Below, one piece after another: positions 1 through 5,627 of a stretch of DNA of 5,754 bases. The notes under the pieces were generated by a model. The model did not search any database, had not been told where the DNA came from, and saw only the letters and a list, made by a program, of their open reading frames with translations. Within the stretch, counting starts at the first letter, position 1. Each line of letters opens with the position of its first letter. The position numbers and the translations under genes were made by a program. Location: NCBI GenBank assembly GCA_900543395.1, contig UQQT01000071.1:1-5754 (forward strand), written 5' to 3'. The stretch comes from an uncultured Oscillospiraceae bacterium (GTDB lineage: Bacteria; Bacillota; Clostridia; Oscillospirales; Acutalibacteraceae).

Positions 1-55
1 GCACATTCTCGACAGTCTCACAGCTTGTCGAAAACTACTTTTTCGACAAGCTGAA
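1..55 (-). repeat. 55-nt intergenic repeat, left copy (contains a perfect 14-bp hairpin)
   Basis: Read on the minus strand this segment begins TTCAGCTTGTCGAAAAAG and ends GAATGTGC. It matches 5627-5681 on the plus strand at 52 of 55 positions by direct comparison. It contains a perfect 14-bp inverted repeat: 21-34 pairs with 40-53 around a 5-nt loop at 35-39. A conserved tail (positions 1-20) carries TGAGACTGTCG. It lies downstream of the leftward phosphoesterase gene, as the right copy lies downstream of the deacetylase. There is no U-run after the hairpin, so it is not a textbook terminator by itself. The copy may continue beyond the window edge. Confidence 0.9.
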
Positions 56-56
56 T

Positions 57-80
57 CGGCTCGTTTTTTCAAACGAGCCG
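57..80 (-). terminator. Perfect 10-bp hairpin after the phosphoesterase gene, probable 3'-end/terminator hairpin
   Basis: Positions 57-66 (CGGCTCGTTT) pair perfectly with 71-80 (AAACGAGCCG) around a 4-nt loop. It starts 20 nt beyond the phosphoesterase stop codon and directly precedes the 55-nt repeat. On the minus strand it is followed by ATTCAGCTTG rather than a T-run, so intrinsic termination is plausible from position and stem strength but not canonical. Together with the repeat it forms a two-hairpin 3' module. Confidence 0.55.
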
Positions 81-100
81 AAATATTTATTCTTTAATTA

Positions 101-1267
101 TTATTTATGAAAGATATCGATAATCCAGCCGAAGCAGGCATAGATAACCTTCATGATTCTCGTAAGCCATGCGGGAGTAAGAACGTCGGAATTAACGAGC
201 TTGAGAGGACCTACGACATCGGCGTAGGTAACGAGTCTGGTCTGATAATTCGTAACGTCGTTCTCATCGAGCTCGAATATGCGGACGCTTCTCTGGTCGC
301 CGTTGCCGTATGCACGGAATCCTGTACCGCCGTTATAACCCATCTTGATGCCGTCCTCGTTAACGCCTACGAAGTTGTTAACGTGGTCGTGTGCGAAGAA
401 TGCGCCCATAATGTCGCCGTTCGCAAGCCATGCCTGATACTGACCGGTGATAACGTCGAAGTTCTCCGAGCAGGGAGCCTCGCCTAATTTACCGCCCTCC
501 TCAACAAGGAGATCATGGTTAAGGGTGTACCACTTGGAATCGCGTCTTGAATAGATAGCGCCGTCAACGTTCCATTTGCACTCCTTCATAAGAGAGTAAA
601 TCTCCTTAACGGGTACGTGCTGGAAAAGGAGCGAGGGCATAGCCTCTCCGCCGTTTTCGGCTTTAAGAGCGGCAGACGTCTCGTTGTACCATGCAAGCTG
701 TTCTGCGTTGATACCTGCGTATCCGCCCTTAGGCGCTTTATTGTTGGTGTCCATCATGTAGATGTTAAACTTCATCTGACCGTCGGTGCCGTATACGGGA
801 GTATTGAAGGTAAAATGATCGGCGCCTTTTTCACCGTTAAAGCACATTGAGTACGAATTGTAAATCTCATACTGTCCGTCCACGGATACGGTAGACGCTC
901 TGTCGTGGTCATGGTTGCCGAGAGTTGCAAGGAACGGAATGCCTCTGTCCTCAAGGGGCTGAAGAATGTGCTTGAGCGCAAGCTCGTAATCAGCCTTTGA
1001 AGCGTTGGGATACATATCGGAAAGCTGGTCGCCTACGAATACTGCGAGGTCGGGCTTCTCCGCGTCGAGAGCGGCGTTAATGAACTTAACGGTTCTCTCG
1101 TCGTTTCCCTTACCTACGTCCTGGGTATCGTTAATCATCATGATCTTGAACTTGCCGTCGGAGTTGAAGCTGAGCTTCTCATCCTCGGGAGCGTACGCCG
1201 CAAAAGCGCAGACGCTGAGGGTTAAGACCATGACAACAGACATGATGATACTTAAAATCTTCTTCAT
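101..1267 (-). CDS. Secreted calcineurin-like metallophosphoesterase
   Basis: Predicted extracellular metal-dependent phosphoesterase of 388 aa. The N-terminus is a signal peptide: MKK, a hydrophobic core at residues 4-19, and AFA/AYA cleavage candidates at 21-26. The calcineurin-like motifs follow in order: D47-x-Q49 (NDTQD), G79-D80-x-x-x-D84, G117-N118-H119-D120, H217 in FQHVP, and H293-x-H295 in AHDH. These supply the expected two-metal ligands, with Gln where many members have His in the first motif. The C-terminus (about 367-386) is an unusual hydrophobic/amphipathic helix that might hold the protein to the membrane. The start was set at 1267, not the in-frame ATG at 1282, because GAGGAG sits 6 nt before 1267 and overlaps the upstream ATG. 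Codon use is heavily biased to AAG, GAG, AAC, TTC and GAC, more so than in the ABC genes, suggesting high expression. The substrate is unknown; the family includes phosphodiesterases, acid phosphatases and pyrophosphatases. Confidence 0.9.
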   Translation of the reverse strand: MKKILSIIMSVVMVLTLSVCAFAAYAPEDEKLSFNSDGKFKIMMINDTQDVGKGNDERTVKFINAALDAEKPDLAVFVGDQLSDMYPNASKADYELALKHILQPLEDRGIPFLATLGNHDHDRASTVSVDGQYEIYNSYSMCFNGEKGADHFTFNTPVYGTDGQMKFNIYMMDTNNKAPKGGYAGINAEQLAWYNETSAALKAENGGEAMPSLLFQHVPVKEIYSLMKECKWNVDGAIYSRRDSKWYTLNHDLLVEEGGKLGEAPCSENFDVITGQYQAWLANGDIMGAFFAHDHVNNFVGVNEDGIKMGYNGGTGFRAYGNGDQRSVRIFELDENDVTNYQTRLVTYADVVGPLKLVNSDVLTPAWLTRIMKVIYACFGWIIDIFHK

Positions 1268-1273
1268 GAATTT

Positions 1274-1280
1274 GCTCCTC
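1274..1280 (-). promoter_or_regulatory. Ribosome binding site that decides the phosphoesterase start
   Basis: The minus strand reads ATGAGGAGCAAATTCATG. GAGGAGC (1274-1280) lies 6 nt upstream of the ATG at 1267, whereas the ATG at 1282 is part of the Shine-Dalgarno sequence itself and has no comparable site before it. The proteins differ only by five N-terminal residues (MRSKF). Confidence 0.8.
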
Positions 1281-1310
1281 ATTTCTTTTAATTGGTTTAT
1301 TGCAAACTTA

Positions 1311-1339
1311 ATTCTAACGTTTTAAATATGTTTTGTCAA
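1311..1339 (-). promoter_or_regulatory. Sigma-A-type promoter of the phosphoesterase gene
   Basis: On the minus strand, TTGACA (plus-strand 1334-1339, perfect -35) is followed by a 17-nt spacer and TAGAAT (1311-1316, 5/6 of the -10 consensus). Predicted transcription starts near 1304, giving a leader of about 37 nt that contains the GAGGAG site. This is the best promoter in the window and implies the phosphoesterase is transcribed independently of the ABC operon upstream. Confidence 0.8.
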
Positions 1340-1340
1340 T

Positions 1341-1371
1341 ACAAAAATTGAAAATCTGTTCAATATTTTGT
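1341..1371 (-). repeat. AT-rich inverted repeat directly upstream of the -35 box
   Basis: 1341-1352 (ACAAAAATTGAA) is complementary to 1359-1371 (TTCAATATTTTGT) with a single bulged A; the loop is 6 nt (1353-1358). It ends one base from the TTGACA of the phosphoesterase promoter. It could be a regulator-binding site, an UP-element-like region, or a weak terminator for the ABC operon; the sequence does not decide between these. Confidence 0.5.
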
Positions 1372-1408
1372 GTGAATTTGACTATATTGTTCCTTTAATG
1401 AATTATAA

Positions 1409-1426
1409 TGTTAGCCTATGCTAACA
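1409..1426. repeat. 18-bp palindrome TGTTAGC-N4-GCTAACA
   Basis: Perfect 7-bp arms at 1409-1415 and 1420-1426 are separated by CTAT. It lies about 70 bp upstream of the phosphoesterase -35 box and about 60 bp beyond the ATPase stop codon. The short symmetrical form resembles an operator for a dimeric repressor. A T-poor downstream flank on the minus strand makes an intrinsic terminator less likely. No binding protein can be assigned. Confidence 0.45.
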
Positions 1427-1484
1427 TCTGTTAAATTCTGATAACCAAATATTGCAAATCCGCCGGCAGAATACGCCGATTTTA

Positions 1485-2750
1485 TTACAAAACTTCAATA
1501 TCGGGGAAACGGTTATATCCCCAGTATCTGCCGTTCCATACGATATTATCGTCCGTTACCTCCTTTGTAAACGAAAAGGCAGGCCACGCCGCGTCGAGAT
1601 CGTTTTTGACTCCGAATGCATTTAATTCATATAAAACAATCATCGCCTTATACTCCCCCGCGGCGAGCGAGGAAACGTCGAAGCTTAAAACGTTCGAATG
1701 ATTTTTTTCGTCCGTCTTATTAAGCTTTTCCCTGCACAGAGACGCGCCGACGGGCGAATCGTCCCTGTAACGGATTTCGATACGCGCGAAAACGTCGCCG
1801 AGACTCCTGTTCTGCCGCCAGCTGAGACGGAAAACGATCTTCTCCCCGTTTTCGAAAACACAGCTGTCCTTATTGAGAATTTCACTCGATATCAAATCCG
1901 CGTCGCGCTGTTTTTCGAGGTGCTTTAATCTCGTCATATTCGTATAGTCGTTAAAAAGCTTCTGCTCATACGACTGATTGTCAAGATATTTTTCGATTCC
2001 GCCCTCAACGTCGCCGTCGAATATTTTTTTACCCTTGTCGAGAACGACGGTTCTGCTGCAAAGCTGACGGACGGTATTCATGTTGTGGCTGACGTACAGT
2101 ATCGTCCTGCCGCCGCTGTTTGCCTCCTCGCACATTTTCGTAATGCACTTCTGCTGAAACGCCGCGTCGCCGACGGCAAGAACCTCATCCATTATCATTA
2201 TTTCGGAATCGAGATGAGCCGCGACGGAGAACGCAAGCTTTACATACATTCCCGACGAATAACGCTTTACGGGCGTGTCTATGAATTTGGAAACCTCGGA
2301 AAACTCAACTATTTCGTCGAATTTTTTTGATATTTCGCTCTTGCTCATACCGAGAATCGCGCCGTTTAAATATACGTTCTCACGCCCCGTGAGTTCGGGA
2401 TGAAATCCCGTTCCGACTTCGAGCATGCTTGCGACTCTGCCCTCTAACATAATCTCGCCCGCAGTCGGGGCGGTTATCTGCGAGAGAAGCTTCAGCATGG
2501 TCGATTTGCCCGCGCCGTTGCCGCCGATAAGTCCGACTGCGTCGCCCTTTTTAACGTCGAACGAAACGCCGTCGAGCGCACGGAAACGCTCGTTCAGATG
2601 CGGCTGCTCCGCGCCTATTTTTAAATTCGGATCCTCTTTACCGCGGATTCTCGCCATAAACGACTGTATGTCGCCACGAAGCGTTCCTCCGCCTATCGCG
2701 CCGAGACGGTATTCCTTTACAACGTCTCTGACCTCTATGATATTACCCAT
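1485..2750 (-). CDS. wzt: Polysaccharide-export ABC transporter ATP-binding protein with Wzt-type C-terminal domain
   Basis: ATPase subunit (421 aa) of an ABC transporter that moves undecaprenyl-linked surface polysaccharide or teichoic acid across the membrane. The nucleotide-binding domain covers about residues 1-255. It shows Walker A GGNGAGKST (76-84), a signature YSSGMYVKLAFS (164-175) typical of the Wzt/TagH group, Walker B IMIMDEV with catalytic E189, and an H-loop SHNM with H222. After a charged linker (about 258-290), residues about 290-421 form a separate beta-rich domain ending WNGRYWGYNRFPDIEVL. Its position matches the Wzt C-terminal domain, which in studied O-antigen systems binds the glycan end modification. 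Total length fits Wzt proteins with that domain and exceeds ATPase-only homologues. It begins 12 nt after the permease stop codon, so the two are co-transcribed. TagH or RfbB/RfbE-like naming is equally possible; the polymer is unknown. Confidence 0.93.
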   Translation of the reverse strand: MGNIIEVRDVVKEYRLGAIGGGTLRGDIQSFMARIRGKEDPNLKIGAEQPHLNERFRALDGVSFDVKKGDAVGLIGGNGAGKSTMLKLLSQITAPTAGEIMLEGRVASMLEVGTGFHPELTGRENVYLNGAILGMSKSEISKKFDEIVEFSEVSKFIDTPVKRYSSGMYVKLAFSVAAHLDSEIMIMDEVLAVGDAAFQQKCITKMCEEANSGGRTILYVSHNMNTVRQLCSRTVVLDKGKKIFDGDVEGGIEKYLDNQSYEQKLFNDYTNMTRLKHLEKQRDADLISSEILNKDSCVFENGEKIVFRLSWRQNRSLGDVFARIEIRYRDDSPVGASLCREKLNKTDEKNHSNVLSFDVSSLAAGEYKAMIVLYELNAFGVKNDLDAAWPAFSFTKEVTDDNIVWNGRYWGYNRFPDIEVL

Positions 2751-2757
2751 AAATACG

Positions 2758-2764
2758 TCTCCTC
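2758..2764 (-). promoter_or_regulatory. Ribosome binding site of the ATPase gene, overlapping the permease stop codon
   Basis: The minus strand reads ATATGAGGAGACGTATTTATG. The permease TGA (2763-2765) shares bases with GAGGAGA, which lies 7-8 nt before the ATPase ATG. The overlap suggests coupled translation of permease and ATPase, in keeping with their fixed stoichiometry. Confidence 0.75.
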
Positions 2765-3617
2765 ATATCGTGTCCGTAAACGTTTTTTCGACTCTCGAAA
2801 ACAGTGCGATACCTATAACAAGCACGACGGCTGTAACGCACGCGCTTATAATCAGATAATTCCACGGTATACCCGTCTCCCCGCCGAAAAACGCGTATCT
2901 GTAGGTATCGAGAATCGGAGCCATTGGGTTTAACATGAAAATCCTCTTGAGTCCCCCGCTTATCTGCGACGAGCCGTAGGCAACGGGTGAGGCGTACATC
3001 CACAGCTGAACACCGAATGTTACAAGCATAGCAAGATCTCTGTACTTAGTCGTAAGCGCGGAGATTATGATTCCGCAGCCGAGCGCGAGCATAGACGTTT
3101 CAATTATCATCAGCGGAACGAGAACGAGCGCCCACGTCGCGTGTATGCCGGACGTTCCTTTGATTAAATATACAGCCCATATAATAAAGAAGAAAACCAT
3201 CTGTATCGCGTACGATATAAGCCCGGACAGCACCGACGAAACAGGCATTACGAGACGGGGGAAGTAGACCTTGCCGAGAATCGCGGAATTCGCGGTAAAC
3301 GTATTCGCCGTCGTCGTAAGGCACGCCGAGAAGTAGCACCACAAGACGTTAGAACACATATAGAACACGAAATGCGGAACTCCGCCCGTGTCGAGCTTTG
3401 CGACGTTTCCGAATACAACGGTAAAGATAACGGTCGTAAACAGAGGCTGAATAACCGCCCACGCGGGGCCTAAGACAGTCTGCTTATACTGTGCTACAAA
3501 CGTACGTCTGACAAACAGCGCAATAAGATCCCTGTAACGCCACAATTCTTTTATATTCAGATTAAAACGCCCCGATTTCGGACGTATATAAATTCGTTTC
3601 GGATTTTTTTCTTCCAT
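2763..3617 (-). CDS. wzm: Polysaccharide-export ABC transporter permease (ABC-2 family, Wzm/TagG type)
   Basis: Integral membrane subunit (284 aa) that forms the translocation channel for lipid-linked glycan with the ATPase encoded next. The cytoplasmic N-terminus contains an amphipathic helix (ELWRYRDLIALFVRRTF, from residue 24). Six hydrophobic segments follow at about 50-70, 82-104, 124-151, 160-186, 195-215 and 252-273. Family hallmarks visible are KVYFPRLVMPVSSV (116-129) between segments 2 and 3, KYRDL (191-195), and NPMAPILDTYRYAFFG (230-245) before the last segment. Length and topology are normal for the family. It is the first gene of a two-gene operon. The only start codon available is at 3617; its AAGGAG (3632-3637) is 14 nt away, longer than usual. 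Wzm and TagG cannot be told apart from sequence alone; the Wzt-type C-domain of the partner favours a Wzm-like role. Confidence 0.93.
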   Translation of the reverse strand: MEEKNPKRIYIRPKSGRFNLNIKELWRYRDLIALFVRRTFVAQYKQTVLGPAWAVIQPLFTTVIFTVVFGNVAKLDTGGVPHFVFYMCSNVLWCYFSACLTTTANTFTANSAILGKVYFPRLVMPVSSVLSGLISYAIQMVFFFIIWAVYLIKGTSGIHATWALVLVPLMIIETSMLALGCGIIISALTTKYRDLAMLVTFGVQLWMYASPVAYGSSQISGGLKRIFMLNPMAPILDTYRYAFFGGETGIPWNYLIISACVTAVVLVIGIALFSRVEKTFTDTI

Positions 3618-3631
3618 CTCTTTCGGACGTT

Positions 3632-3637
3632 CTCCTT
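3632..3637 (-). promoter_or_regulatory. Ribosome binding site of the permease gene, unusually far from its start
   Basis: The minus strand carries AAGGAG (plus-strand CTCCTT) followed by 14 nt before the ATG at 3617. No in-frame ATG, GTG or TTG lies between, and the next internal Met is residue 87, so the start stands. The long spacing may lower initiation. Confidence 0.6.
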
Positions 3638-3653
3638 ACTTTGAATTATTACA

Positions 3654-3682
3654 AATATATCATGATTTAATTCTTTACGCAA
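3654..3682 (-). promoter_or_regulatory. Candidate promoter of the permease-ATPase operon (extended -10)
   Basis: On the minus strand, TTGCGT (plus 3677-3682) is followed by a 17-nt spacer and TATATT (3654-3659). TG at 3661-3662 gives the extended -10 TGATATATT. Predicted transcription starts near 3647, about 30 nt before the ATG. The -35 matches only 3/6, but the extended -10 and 17-nt spacing support it. Confidence 0.5.
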
Positions 3683-3700
3683 GTGCAGGGATAAATTTTG

Positions 3701-3746
3701 TTTTTGAAAAAAAATTATGCCAAAACAAATTTAAAAAAATTTTTTT
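3701..3746. other. A/T-tract region between divergent promoters (possible curved DNA)
   Basis: The run contains T5 (3701-3705), A8 (3707-3714) and the 14-bp palindrome A7T7 (3733-3746). Such tracts stiffen or bend DNA and often lie upstream of strong promoters. The tracts are not clearly in 10.5-bp phase, so net curvature is uncertain. No gene is visible here. Confidence 0.4.
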
Positions 3747-3833
3747 CTTCCGCCGGGGACAAACTATACAAAAAAGGTGTCTTATGTGTGTATTTAATTT
3801 CCATCCGAAGCTATGGATTAAAAACGGGCTTCA

Positions 3834-3842
3834 TGTTATAAT
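3834..3842 (+). promoter_or_regulatory. Candidate upstream promoter P1 of the deacetylase gene (extended -10)
   Basis: TGTTATAAT is a perfect -10 (3837-3842) with the extended TG at 3834-3835. The -35 region (TGGATT at 3814-3819) is poor. A transcript starting near 3849 would carry a leader of about 160 nt including the 3862-3894 hairpin. Confidence 0.45.
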
Positions 3843-3861
3843 AATTTCAAGTAACCTCACG

Positions 3862-3894
3862 AAACACAATCCGAATCAGAGATTCGGTGTGTTT
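3862..3894 (+). promoter_or_regulatory. Long imperfect hairpin in the deacetylase leader
   Basis: AAACACA (3862-3868) pairs with TGTGTTT (3888-3894), and CCGAATC (3871-3877) pairs with GATTCGG (3881-3887). There is a 2-nt bulge (3869-3870) and a 3-nt loop, giving 14 base pairs. The 3' arm runs into GTGTTTTAG, a short U-run partly inside the stem. It could be a weak terminator or attenuator between P1 and P2, or an mRNA 5' stabiliser. It matches no riboswitch class I know. Confidence 0.5.
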
Positions 3895-3910
3895 TAGGGA
3901 ACATTGAATC

Positions 3911-3957
3911 ATACCGCTTCGGCACAGCGCGCATGTGCGTTATACCATATGCGGTAT
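3911..3957 (+). repeat. Spaced inverted repeat ATACCGC...GCGGTAT with nested GCACA/TGTGC
   Basis: ATACCGC (3911-3917) is complementary to GCGGTAT (3951-3957); between them GCACA (3922-3926) pairs with TGTGC (3934-3938). The right outer arm overlaps both the TATAAT at 3955 and the palindrome at 3940-3959. In RNA this gives a structure that competes with that palindrome. In DNA it adds symmetry around the promoter. Function unknown. Confidence 0.4.
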
Positions 3958-3965
3958 AATATAAT
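3940..3965 (+). promoter_or_regulatory. Proximal promoter P2 of the deacetylase gene with overlapping operator-like palindrome
   Basis: Two overlapping perfect -10 boxes, TATAAT at 3955-3960 and 3960-3965, lie about 50 nt before the ATG. The inverted repeat TTATACC (3940-3946)/GGTATAA (3953-3959), with 6-nt spacer ATATGC, covers the spacer and the first -10 box. A repressor bound there would block RNA polymerase. No good -35 hexamer is seen 16-18 nt upstream (CATGTG or GCGTTA), so P2 may be weak or activator-dependent. Confidence 0.5.
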
Positions 3966-3991
3966 TTAACTGTCAAAAAAAAACGGGTATC

Positions 3992-3996
3992 GGAGG
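3992..3996 (+). promoter_or_regulatory. Ribosome binding site of the deacetylase gene, unusually far from its start
   Basis: GGAGG is the only purine-rich site before the ATG at 4011 and is 14 nt away. The intervening bases (CGCGAAATTCTGAA) contain no in-frame start codon. An A9 run (3975-3983) precedes it in the leader. Confidence 0.6.
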
Positions 3997-4010
3997 CGCG
4001 AAATTCTGAA

Positions 4011-5513
4011 ATGGCAAAAAAAAGCAACTCAAAAATCATTATAAATAAAAAAACTGCCGTGATATTATCCGTCTCTGCGGTCATAATCACGCTTGTTCTT
4101 CTTTTCGTTTTATCAAAACCGGGAATTGTCGTGAACGGCGGAGAAAGCGTGACTCTCGAGGTATTCGAGCCTTACACCGACGAGGGCGCGCGGGCATCGT
4201 ACTTCGGCATAAATTTAAATGACAGACTAACGCGTGACGGACATGTGGATTCCGAAAAGACAGGTACGTATACGGAAAAATACTATGTCAGATTTTTATG
4301 GAAAAAAACCGAGGTCACAAAGACAATAAAAGTCGTCGATACGGTTTCACCCGTTCTCACGCTCAAGGGCGATCCCGAAATCGAGGTCGAGGATATCAAT
4401 AATTTTAAAGAACCCGGATATACCGCAAAGGATAACTACGACGGCGACATCACGAACAAAGTCAATGTCACGCTGTCGGAAATTATGGTCGGCGAGGACG
4501 GCGAAAATATAGTCACCGCGACGTATACGGTTTCAGACGCCGCAGGCAACACCGCAAAACAGCACAGATTTATAAGAGTGGCGGACAGAACTCCGCCCGA
4601 GATAAAGCTTATCGGCTCGCCTCACGTCACGATTAAACAGGGAGATAAGTATGAGGAAAAGGGAGCCGAAGCAATAGACAATATCGACGGCAAGGTTGAC
4701 GTTTCAATCGAGGGAAGCGTTGACACATTGACTGCGGGAACATATAAAATAACGTACACCGCCGAGGACAAGACAGGCAACAAGAGCAAGGCGGTGCGCT
4801 TCGTAAGAGTCCGCGGCGCAACGGCAGGCGGAATACCCGCAACCTCCGACACCGAGGGCGAGGCTCCTCCGCAGGGCGGGTCATATATTCATCTTACGTT
4901 CGACGACGGTCCGAGCAATAACGTAACTCCGAGACTGCTCGATATTTTAAAGGAAAATGACGTAAAGGCGACGTTCTTTATCCTTAATTACTCCCAGGAA
5001 AAGGTTCCCTTATTAAAGCGTATGATAAACGAGGGACACACGATAGCGGTTCACGGCTATTCTCATAAGTATTCGGAGATTTACAAGTCGGAAGAGGCGT
5101 TCATGAACAACGTCTATAAATTACAGGAAAAGATTTACGACGACACGGGTTACGTTACGAATATGCTCCGCTTCCCCGGAGGAAGCTCGAACACGATAAG
5201 CAAAAAATACTGTCCCGGAGTCATGACGAAGGTCGTTAAACGACTCGACGACGAGGGTATCGTTTACTTCGACTGGAACGTTGACTCGGGCGACGCCGCC
5301 GGCAGCGGAATCAACGCGGACAAGCTCTACAACAACTCCGTAAACGGACTGAGAAAGGGCAGGAGCAACATTATTTTAATGCACGACTCCGACGCTAAAA
5401 CAACGACCCCCGACGCGGTTAAGAAAATCATAGAGTACGGTAAGAAAAACGGATATACCTTCCTGCCGCTCAACGAATCGTGCGCGACAGCCCACCACGG
5501 AATCAACAATTAA
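4011..5513 (+). CDS. Membrane-anchored polysaccharide deacetylase (NodB domain) with three Ig-like repeats
   Basis: Predicted extracellular carbohydrate esterase family 4 enzyme (500 aa) removing N-acetyl groups from peptidoglycan or another N-acetylated glycan. A lysine-rich N-terminus precedes one membrane segment (about 15-35) with no cleavage motif, so it is likely an N-terminal anchor. Three Ig-like/DUF5011-type beta domains follow (about 37-110, 113-190, 195-268). The last two have the clear DNYDGDIT...ATYTVSDAAGN and DNIDGKVD...TYTAEDKTGN patterns; the first is divergent. A Gly/Pro/Thr linker (269-290) leads to NodB. Its motifs are TFDDGP (296-301; D298 catalytic base, D299 metal), H348-x-x-x-H352 metal ligands, RFPGG (387-391), DWNVDSGD (421-428) and LMHD with H458. 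All key residues are present, so it should be active. It is divergent from the transporter operon and shares its control region. The start was chosen at the only upstream ATG. The glycan acted on is not determined. Confidence 0.93.
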   Translation: MAKKSNSKIIINKKTAVILSVSAVIITLVLLFVLSKPGIVVNGGESVTLEVFEPYTDEGARASYFGINLNDRLTRDGHVDSEKTGTYTEKYYVRFLWKKTEVTKTIKVVDTVSPVLTLKGDPEIEVEDINNFKEPGYTAKDNYDGDITNKVNVTLSEIMVGEDGENIVTATYTVSDAAGNTAKQHRFIRVADRTPPEIKLIGSPHVTIKQGDKYEEKGAEAIDNIDGKVDVSIEGSVDTLTAGTYKITYTAEDKTGNKSKAVRFVRVRGATAGGIPATSDTEGEAPPQGGSYIHLTFDDGPSNNVTPRLLDILKENDVKATFFILNYSQEKVPLLKRMINEGHTIAVHGYSHKYSEIYKSEEAFMNNVYKLQEKIYDDTGYVTNMLRFPGGSSNTISKKYCPGVMTKVVKRLDDEGIVYFDWNVDSGDAAGSGINADKLYNNSVNGLRKGRSNIILMHDSDAKTTTPDAVKKIIEYGKKNGYTFLPLNESCATAHHGINN

Positions 5514-5600
5514 GCCGGAGAGGTTAAAAACGCCCGGACAGCAAAAACACATTCACACTCAAAAAAATTATAAAAAAATTATATCCACTTTTAAAAGAAA

Positions 5601-5627
5601 ACGGAGCTGTAATTTTTACGGCTCCGT
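5601..5627 (+). terminator. 12-bp hairpin after the deacetylase gene, probable terminator hairpin
   Basis: ACGGAGCTGTAA (5601-5612) pairs with TTACGGCTCCGT (5616-5627) around a 3-nt TTT loop, with one G-U pair. It begins 87 nt after the stop codon and is preceded by an A-rich stretch. As on the left side it is followed by TTCAGCTT rather than a T-run, and runs directly into the 55-nt repeat. Confidence 0.65.

Noticed and set aside
107..487. 126-aa open frame on the plus strand
   Set aside because: Lies entirely antisense to the phosphoesterase, whose motifs and codon bias are clear; no recognisable domain.
1464..1478. Small hairpin CGGC-N7-GCCG just after the ATPase stop codon as a terminator
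   Set aside because: Only four strong base pairs and no T-run on the minus strand; too weak to call.
2425..2859. 144-aa open frame on the plus strand
   Set aside because: Antisense to the conserved Walker A region of the ATPase gene, low-complexity Ser/Pro composition, no ribosome site; a shadow frame.
1485..3617. Teichoic-acid exporter TagGH as a firm assignment
   Set aside because: Family motifs fit, but the ATPase has a Wzt-like C-terminal domain and no teichoic acid genes are nearby, so the specific polymer is left open.
3849..4010. Known riboswitch in the deacetylase leader (c-di-GMP or c-di-AMP type were considered)
   Set aside because: The conserved core sequences of these classes are absent; only generic hairpins are seen.
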